DNA of 20,355 nt from NCBI GenBank assembly GCA_026224995.1, contig JAMFRX010000171.1:1-20355 (forward strand). The letters are read 5' to 3'. The notes beneath the pieces were generated by a model. That model saw nothing but the letters and a program-made list of their open reading frames with translations. It did not search any database and was not told the DNA's origin. Shown in pieces: positions 15,601 through 20,355 of this stretch (its first letter is position 1; each line of letters starts with the position of its first letter). The stretch comes from Puia dinghuensis. GTDB taxonomy: Bacteria > Bacteroidota > Bacteroidia > Chitinophagales > Chitinophagaceae. Made by a program: the position numbers and the translations under genes.

Positions 15601-16046
15601 TCAGCTTCCTTGTTACCGCGCGGATAGGCGGCGTGGGCGTATCGATCACCCAGGCGATCATGGATGGGTTTGGCGTGTCAAAGGCTTCGGCAGATGCCAG
15701 GACTAACGGCGGAGCGCTGGTCAACGGCTACCGCATCCCTGCGGAGGGTTATTACTCCGTCGTCGGCGGTGGCGTAGCGGGCGTAGGTTCAATGTACGTC
15801 TACAGCGCGACAAATGTCCGGCTGGGTGAAGCTTCCTTTGGCTATACCTTCCCGGCTTCCTTCTTCCACGACCGGCTACATGGATTGACGCTGTCGGCCA
15901 TCGGACGCAACCTGTTCATGTTCTACAATAAAGCGCCTTTCGATCCCGAATCCACCGCCAATACCGGCACCTATTATCAAGGTATCGACTATTTCATGCA
16001 GCCGTCTCTTCGCAGCCTCGGCTTTAGTGTAAAAGTTCAATTCTAA
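12687..16046 (+). CDS. SusC/RagA TonB-dependent outer membrane transporter with STN signalling domain
   Basis: 1119 residues. An extended signal sequence ends at LNANAKTFS (~residue 38). The STN domain (~40-117) contains FSGTNVALDKVFNIIETQTG and ends FVIENKTIFIKE; it is the part that contacts FecR-type anti-sigma factors. A Pro/Thr-rich linker leads to a carboxypeptidase-regulatory-like domain (~139-210, ITGTVTSSEGLPLQGATVTV), then LNEVVVTALGIKRQTKALTY and the plug (VVMRGAKSLFG, ALYVVDGVQLPD, GPAAAALYGSQAANGVILIT, all SusC hallmarks). The beta-barrel ends with SLGFSVKVQF, whose terminal Phe fits outer membrane insertion. It imports oligosaccharides at TonB's expense together with the SusD lid. 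The N-terminal start is the usual one for Chitinophaga-type SusC (MQKTAFCSG, then MKLTIALLVVG). It is the signal-receiving member of the sigma/anti-sigma system just upstream. Confidence 0.96.
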   Translation: MQKTAFCSGNVVQSITKILLVMKLTIALLVVGLLNANAKTFSQTVTFSGTNVALDKVFNIIETQTGYTIFANKGLLHGIKPVTISAKNMPVKDFLDVILKDQPIDFVIENKTIFIKEKTPATVSPAETSPPATPPPIVITGTVTSSEGLPLQGATVTVKGTHISITTDENGHFTINAGSSQTLAISFVGYQSLDIPIKGRTTIEIVLQKALAELNEVVVTALGIKRQTKALTYNVQEVKGDEVNTVKDANFVNSLNGKVAGVTINSSSSGIGGSARVVMRGAKSLFGNNNALYVVDGVQLPDLTSTQPADVFSGSGSSGDGISNINPDDIASISVLTGPAAAALYGSQAANGVILITTKKGISGKLRVSVTNNTSFFSPFVMPKFQNKYGSDPGSYTSWGDSLTTPSTYKPTDFFQTGTNTTNTISVSTGTDKNQTYLSAAAVNATGIIPNNKLNRYNFSLRNTSSFLNDKMNLDLGVMYVDALEQNMLAQGQYFNPLIPIYLFPRGDDIRKYQIYERYDPTRNFKTQFWPFGDEGFQMQNPYWIVNRDNFNNDKKRYVLSAGLKYDILPWINITGRVKYDNNNAVMEKKFDASTAGLFASPAGAYYNNNGTTGQLYADVLVNINKSFLHDYTLTANIGSSLLDTKYSLTGYGGFLLSVPNLFNFVNVNPALATPVQDGYHDQTQSVFGNVELNYRNMIFLNATGRNDWASALVNTTANSIFYPSVGASGIISDLLHMHSDAVSFIKVRGSYSEVGNAPQRFITIASYPIIGGFPSTSSYLPAEGLQPERTKSFEAGLNLKFLRNQLSLDVTAYQSSTYNQLFNPTLAPSTGYSSFYINAGQVSNKGVEAALGINERFGRVNWNGTATFSLNRNKIIKLLTNYTDKATGSTVSVDSVSIGGTGSYMEALVKGGSIGDIYVTTLETDGHGYIDVGSVTQSVTSAPNTYIKAGNASPRYNIGFRNSIDYKNFNLSFLVTARIGGVGVSITQAIMDGFGVSKASADARTNGGALVNGYRIPAEGYYSVVGGGVAGVGSMYVYSATNVRLGEASFGYTFPASFFHDRLHGLTLSAIGRNLFMFYNKAPFDPESTANTGTYYQGIDYFMQPSLRSLGFSVKVQF

Positions 16047-16064
16047 CATTCCAAAGTATTATAT

Positions 16065-17684
16065 ATGCATACAGGCAATTCCTTTTATTCTTCTATCCGG
16101 TGGGCTTTTGCAGGCCTCGCGCTGGCGCTCACCTGCTCCTGCACAAAGAACTTCAGGGATTACAATACCAATCCCAACGGAGCTACGGATCAGCAGCTAC
16201 AGTACGATAACCTGGCGACGGGTGTATTCTTCTCGCAAATGGAGCAGAATGTCTTCCCGGTCGCCCAGGAACCCGCCTTTCGCGACGAGATGTACCAGGA
16301 GGTGGAAAACCTTGCCGGTGATGTCTACTCGGGTTTCATGGGCGCCAGCGACAACTGGTTCGGCGGCTCCAACAATACCACCTACAATATGACCCCGTCC
16401 TGGTATGGACAGGCTTTTGGCCGCGCCTTCCTCGGCGTCATGCCTGCCTGGCTGGCCATAAAAAAGAATGTAGGCACCGACCCTTCCCAACAGCACATCC
16501 TCGCACTGGCCCAGATCATCAAGGTAGAGTCCATAAGCCGCACCACGGATATGTACGGCCCCCTGCCCTATTTTCAATTCGGCAGCGGCAGCCTGACCAC
16601 TCCCTACGACGCCCAAAAGGATATTTACACTTCTTTCTTCTCGGATCTGGACTCGGCCATTTCGACCCTCAGCGACTATGTCACCAAGAACCCCGGCTCA
16701 AAACCCCTCGCCAGCTAAGACCTGATCTATGGCGGCTATTATACCAAATGGCTCAAGTTCGCCAACTCCCTGCAGCTGCGGCTGGCCATGCGCATGGCCT
16801 ATGCCAATCCCACGCTCGCACAGCAGATGGCCGAGGCCGCGGTGAATAACTCCTATGGCGTTTTCACCACGAATGCTGACAACGCCTTTCTGCAAAGCGC
16901 CGACGGGGTCAATATCCACAATCCGCTGCAGATCATCTGCTACAACTTCAACGATATCCGCATGGGTGCGAATATGGAATCCTTCATGAAAGGCTACAAA
17001 GATCCACGGGTCAGCTATCTCTTCGACCTGGCCCCGGATGGCACCTATCATGGCATTCGTAACGGTATCAGCATCACCAATATCAGCGCATATACGACCC
17101 CCTTCTCTACGCTGAACGTAGCCAGCACCAGCCCAATACCCTGGATGTCCGCGGCAGAGATGTTCTTCCTCCGGGCCGAAGGCGCCGTACGAGGCTGGAA
17201 TATGGGCGGTACCGCGCAAAGCTTCTATGAGACGGGTATCCAGACCAACTTTACCTATTTAGGTGCCGGTTCCGCCGCAACCTATATCCTGGATTCCACC
17301 GATAAGCCCGCCACCTATGTCGACCTGGCCGATGCCAGCAATAATGTGAACAACGGCTCGTCGCTCAGTACGATCACCATCCATTGGAAGGCAACAGATC
17401 CTGTAGAAACGCAGTACGAACGAATACTCACCCAGAAGTGGATCGCCCTCTATCCCGACGGTCAGGAAGCCTGGACGGAATTCCGCCGGATGCGCTATCC
17501 CAAGGTTTTCCCTGTCGTAGTGAACAACAGCGGAGGACTGATCAATACGACGACCCAGATAAGACGGCTGCCGTTCCCGCAAACCGAATACCAGAGCAAT
17601 GCCTCCGGTGTGCAGACAGGTGTCGCCGAGCTGGGCGGCGCCGATAATGGCGGAACCAAGCTATGGTGGGATCAGAAACCTTAA
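16065..17684 (+). pseudogene. SusD/RagB-family nutrient-binding lipoprotein interrupted by an in-frame TAA
   Basis: 540 codons in one frame starting 18 bp after susC, broken by a single TAA at 16716-16718 (codon 218). The first part has a lipoprotein signal with the lipobox TCSC (Cys at ~26), followed by TKNFRDYNTNPNGATDQQL, the opening of SusD-like group 2 (PF12771-type) proteins, and TTDMYGPLPYFQFG. After the stop it continues DLIYGGYYTKWLKFANSLQL then RLAMRMAYANP, the canonical SusD motif, and later MSAAEMFFLRAEGAVRGW and EAWTEFRRMRYPKV. Relatives usually have Tyr just before DL.YGG, so TAC or TAT to TAA is the likely change. The truncated 217-residue product would lack the conserved TPR core and much of the glycan-binding surface. 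All else is intact, so the mutation is recent, polymorphic, or a sequencing error. The PUL could still import poorly with SusC alone. Confidence 0.87.
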
Positions 17685-17751
17685 TGGATAAAAACACCCA
17701 TTCGGCTCAAGATGGCTAATAAAATTATTTTTTCGAAAGAAACTTACTGAA

Positions 17752-18753
17752 ATGAAGATATCATTCCCAATTTCCCTTGTAGCAGCTATCGCCAGTCTTG
17801 CGCTGCTGCAATGCAAGAAACAGACGACTCCCGATCCGCTGGCACTGCAAACACCCACTGTCTACAGTGATGCCTATTATGCCAACCTCCGCGCTTATAA
17901 GGCCTCCCCGCACCAGATCTGCTATGGCTGGTTCTCGGAGTATTCCCAGACCTATTCTTATGGCCAGCACTTTATGGGCGTGCCGGATAGTGTGGACATC
18001 ATCAGCCTCTGGGGTGGTATTCCAACCGACAAGAAGGACGACACCATCGCCTCTTACAACCCCACTGCCTATACCGAGATGCGTTTCGTCCAGAAGACAA
18101 AGGGGACGAAAATGCTGGCGGTCGCCATCGTGCAGATGCAGACCTTCCCGTGGGCCCAGCTGGATTCCGCGGGTATCATCCAGTTCGCGCAATATTTCCT
18201 CAACCAGGTGAATGCTTATGACCTTGACGGCTTCGACTGCGACTATGAACCGAATGGCGACTATCTCACGGGCGCCAATTTCACCATCTTCGTAAAATAT
18301 CTGGGCCAGTTCCTCGGGCCCTTGTCTTCCAATCCCAGCAAGCTCCTGGTCATCGATTATTACAACACCCTGCCACCCGCCGCAACGGAACCGTATGTTA
18401 ACTACTTCGTCAACCAGGCCTATACGCAAGGTGTAACTACCAGCTCGGCGACCTTCCTGCAATCGCGCTATGCCTCGGTGGCCGCCTATTGCCCCACTTC
18501 GAAATTCATCGTCACCGAAAACCTCGGTGACTGGTGGGCCACGGGCGGCGCACCCTTCACCGAGGCCAATGGCAATACCCTCGATCAGTTCGGCAATCAG
18601 CTGGAATCCCTGCAAGGCATGGAGCGCTGGCAGCCGACACAGGGGAAAAAAGCCGGCTGGGGCGCCTTTTACTTCGAACGGGATTATAACCTGACCCCAC
18701 CGTATAAATATATGCGTACCTGCCTTGAAGAAGCAAATCCACCTGTTCAATAA
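17752..18753 (+). CDS. GH18-family lipoprotein (putative endo-beta-N-acetylglucosaminidase)
   Basis: 333 residues. The N-terminus is a lipoprotein signal with LLQC (Cys21), so the enzyme is membrane-attached and may be on the surface. The GH18 catalytic motif DGxDxDxE is intact as D159-G-F-D-C-D-Y-E166, with Glu166 the expected acid and Asp164 assisting the acetamido group. Other barrel strands include QICYGWFSEYSQ, VDIISLWGG, KMLAVAIVQMQTF, LLVIDYYNT and a C-terminal AGWGAFYFERDY. This pattern resembles EndoF/EndoS-type enzymes, including those next to SusCD in Bacteroides N-glycan PULs, more than classic chitinases. Such enzymes cut the chitobiose core of N-glycans. The gene follows susD by 67 bp and precedes DUF1735 lipoproteins. 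Activity on N-glycans rather than chitin-like substrates is inferred from the type and neighbours. Confidence 0.85.
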   Translation: MKISFPISLVAAIASLALLQCKKQTTPDPLALQTPTVYSDAYYANLRAYKASPHQICYGWFSEYSQTYSYGQHFMGVPDSVDIISLWGGIPTDKKDDTIASYNPTAYTEMRFVQKTKGTKMLAVAIVQMQTFPWAQLDSAGIIQFAQYFLNQVNAYDLDGFDCDYEPNGDYLTGANFTIFVKYLGQFLGPLSSNPSKLLVIDYYNTLPPAATEPYVNYFVNQAYTQGVTTSSATFLQSRYASVAAYCPTSKFIVTENLGDWWATGGAPFTEANGNTLDQFGNQLESLQGMERWQPTQGKKAGWGAFYFERDYNLTPPYKYMRTCLEEANPPVQ

Positions 18754-18770
18754 CCCCTAAAAAAAGAAAA

Positions 18771-19922
18771 ATGAAAAAAACGATATATCTGGCGTCGGTT
18801 GTGATCCTCCTGGGATGCCTGGCCTACGCCTGTAAAAAATCCGCGCAATACCACGACGTGGTCTATTTCACCGGAACGGAACAATCCGCCTCCGAAAAAT
18901 TTACGGTAGACGGCCCCAGCGGCCTCGGCCTTTCGGTGACGTCGTCCACCAAGGTCACCAAAGATGTCACGATCAAGATCCAGGTGGATACGACGCTGCT
19001 GACCGCCTTCAACAAGCTCAGCGGCACCGCCTATACCGCTCCGCCGGCGGGTAGCTATACCCTGTCCGCCGACAATGTCGTGATCTCCTCCGGTACCAGC
19101 GTCTCCTCCTCCGCGGAGCTGAGCATCACGTCGACCGACAATTTTGTCCAAGGGTCCATCTACTGCGTTCCGGTAACGATCACGTCTGTCGATGGCCCCC
19201 TGTCTGTGCTGGAACCCTCCCGCACCATCTTTGTCCTGATCAACCAGACGATCATCACCCAGGCGACGGTGCTCTCCCCTAATTATTTTACGGTACCCAG
19301 CTTCCAGACGGACCCCACGCTTGCCAGCGTTCCTAACCTGACCCTCGAAGCCCGCGTCTATGTAAACGCCTTCCAGACGGTGAACCCCTTCATCAGCTCG
19401 GTGATCGGCATTGAAGAGAACTTCCTGGTCCGTTTCGGCGATGTCGCCATCCAGAACAACCAGGTAGAGCTGGCCGGGGGTCTGATCAACGGAAATAAGT
19501 ATCCCGTAGCCGGCAATACGCTCTTCTCCACCGGAGAATGGTATCATGTCGCCGCCGTGTACAATGGTTCCACCATCAGCGTCTATGTAAACGGCGCGCT
19601 CGACAACTATACGGTCGCCGAGCAGGGAGGCATCAACCTTACGGATACCTACTCCGGCGGATTCCATGTCGGCTACTCAGCAGATGGACGTCTCACCAAT
19701 GGCTATGTGAGTGAAGCAAGGGTATGGACGACGGCACAAACAAGCGCACAGCTGATCAACAATCTCTGCTATGTCGACCCGACCTCCAAAGGGCTGCTCG
19801 CCTACTGGAGATTTAATGAAGTCGACACCGCCGGGAATGTCACCGACCTCACCGGCCATGGCTACACGGCCGTAGCCTTCAAGAAAGTGGCTTTTGTAAC
19901 CGGCGTAAAATGCCCTAACTAA
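18771..19922 (+). CDS. DUF1735 and LamG-domain surface lipoprotein
   Basis: 383 residues. A lipoprotein signal ends at AYAC (Cys21; LLGC with Cys16 is an alternative). Residues ~25-140 match DUF1735 (BT_3987-like N-terminal): HDVVYFTGTEQSASEKFTVD, then KDVTIKIQVDTTLLTAFNKL and an SSGTSVSSSAELSI strand. A linker leads to a LamG-type concanavalin fold at ~165-365, seen in LTLEARVYVNAF, TGEWYHVAAVYNGSTISVYV, NGYVSEARVWTTAQT and GLLAYWRFNE. LamG domains of this kind bind or present glycans; the protein is probably a surface glycan-binding partner of the SusCD complex and the GH18 enzyme. It starts 17 bp after the GH18 gene with a purely A-rich leader. No catalytic motif was seen. Confidence 0.9.
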   Translation: MKKTIYLASVVILLGCLAYACKKSAQYHDVVYFTGTEQSASEKFTVDGPSGLGLSVTSSTKVTKDVTIKIQVDTTLLTAFNKLSGTAYTAPPAGSYTLSADNVVISSGTSVSSSAELSITSTDNFVQGSIYCVPVTITSVDGPLSVLEPSRTIFVLINQTIITQATVLSPNYFTVPSFQTDPTLASVPNLTLEARVYVNAFQTVNPFISSVIGIEENFLVRFGDVAIQNNQVELAGGLINGNKYPVAGNTLFSTGEWYHVAAVYNGSTISVYVNGALDNYTVAEQGGINLTDTYSGGFHVGYSADGRLTNGYVSEARVWTTAQTSAQLINNLCYVDPTSKGLLAYWRFNEVDTAGNVTDLTGHGYTAVAFKKVAFVTGVKCPN

Positions 19923-19947
19923 CTCTTCACGAACCTAAACAATGGAT

Positions 19948-20355
19948 ATGAAAAAAGCATTTCTATATACTGCGGTTCTGCTGCTGGCGGTGTTTATCGC
20001 CTGTAAAAAGAATCAGCTCGATTCCAGTGACCTCCTGGTCTTCGTCAAAGGAGACTATGCGTCTACCTCCAATACGGTGACGGCGCCCTTTATTCACACC
20101 CCTGTTGGGGTCTCCGGCGACAGTACGATCCGGATAGCAGCATCGGCCACGAGGAATGTTGCGGCCAGCGTCGATGTCACTTTCACCCCCGACACTACCC
20201 TTATAGCCGCCTACAATACGCGCAACAAGACCAATTGCGTTGCCCTACCGGCCAATACCTACACCATCGTCAGCCCTGGTAAGCAGACCATCGCAGCCGA
20301 CAGTGTCACTTCCGACTCGCTGGAGATCGACATCACCGCTCCGGCCCAGCTGACC
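19948..20355 (+). CDS. DUF1735-domain lipoprotein, N-terminal part (3' truncated by window edge)
   Basis: The frame is open from ATG 19948 to the window end (136 residues visible); ATG 19942 would add only MD. The signal MKKAFLYTAVLLLAVFIAC ends in a lipoprotein Cys19 followed by KKN. The body follows DUF1735: SSDLLVFVKGDYASTSNTVT, then ASVDVTFTPDTTLIAAYNTR and NTYTIVSPGKQTIAADSVTS, the same layout as the preceding DUF1735-LamG protein but diverged in sequence. It lies about 20 bp after that gene, so the PUL contains tandem DUF1735 lipoproteins. The missing C-terminal part will show whether it is a binding protein with LamG, F5/8 or another domain. Its role as a surface glycan-binding protein is inferred. 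Confidence 0.88.
   Translation, partial: MKKAFLYTAVLLLAVFIACKKNQLDSSDLLVFVKGDYASTSNTVTAPFIHTPVGVSGDSTIRIAASATRNVAASVDVTFTPDTTLIAAYNTRNKTNCVALPANTYTIVSPGKQTIAADSVTSDSLEIDITAPAQLT

Noticed and set aside
9479..16718. Recoding of TAA as a sense codon to explain both interrupted genes
   Set aside because: Several intact genes here end at TAA exactly where their families end, for example susC and both the GH18 and LamG genes, and the two interrupted sites would need different amino acids.
17761..18750. A 329-codon minus-strand frame opposite the GH18 gene
   Set aside because: Mirror frame of a real gene with an intact GH18 motif; the composition is Gly/Ile/Arg-rich and shows no domain.
18747..19667. 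A 306-codon minus-strand frame opposite the DUF1735-LamG gene
   Set aside because: Rich in Gly, Asp and Arg, with no domain or signal; the plus-strand lipoprotein is well supported.
1..20355. CRISPR arrays, tRNA or rRNA genes, insertion sequences and attachment sites
   Set aside because: I saw no regularly spaced repeats, cloverleaf-like genes, transposase or integrase motifs, or paired terminal repeats while reading the window.

Overview
The window looks like the chromosome of a Bacteroidota bacterium, most likely Chitinophagaceae. It carries parts of two polysaccharide utilization loci (PULs) with SusC/SusD-type outer membrane proteins, DUF5017 and DUF1735 lipoproteins, a FecR-type anti-sigma factor with a DUF4974 tail, A-rich leaders instead of strong Shine-Dalgarno sites, and several upstream matches to the Bacteroidota -7 element TAnnTTTG. 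The PULs are clearly GC-rich; the middle of the window is much more AT-rich.

Region 1 (1-5776, + strand) is the 3' part of a PUL. It holds the end of a SusD, a DUF5017 surface lipoprotein, a family 8 polysaccharide lyase with its catalytic residues in place, a GH105/GH88-type unsaturated uronyl hydrolase, and a Tat-exported DUF2264 protein. Gaps are 24 bp or less or overlapping, so this is one operon. The lyase would produce oligosaccharides ending in an unsaturated uronic acid and the hydrolase would remove that sugar. No sulfatase is visible, which fits an unsulfated glucuronate-containing polymer.

Region 2 (about 5777-10678) is a set of single genes and small divergent units: a small hypothetical membrane protein, a self-inhibited Fic protein, a Crp/Fnr regulator, an LpxL/HtrB-like acyltransferase, an OhrR-type MarR regulator with a near-perfect OhrR operator between itself and the acyltransferase, a DsbA/FrnE-like oxidoreductase broken by an in-frame TAA, and a YceI protein. 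The OhrR, DsbA and YceI genes suggest a redox or envelope stress module.

Region 3 (10679-20355, + strand) is a second PUL with its own trans-envelope signalling: ECF sigma factor, FecR anti-sigma factor, SusC with an N-terminal STN domain, a SusD interrupted by an in-frame TAA, a GH18 lipoprotein with an intact DGxDxDxE motif, a DUF1735-LamG lipoprotein, and the start of another DUF1735 lipoprotein. The gene order resembles N-glycan PULs of gut Bacteroides, with an endo-beta-N-acetylglucosaminidase next to SusCD. Between the anti-sigma gene and susC lies a strong intrinsic terminator facing backwards, the arrangement expected for a cis-antisense small RNA that represses the PUL.

The most notable points are the backward terminator upstream of susC, the two in-frame TAA codons in otherwise intact genes, and the OhrR-type operator shared with a lipid A-type acyltransferase. 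No tRNA, rRNA, CRISPR array or transposase was recognised.
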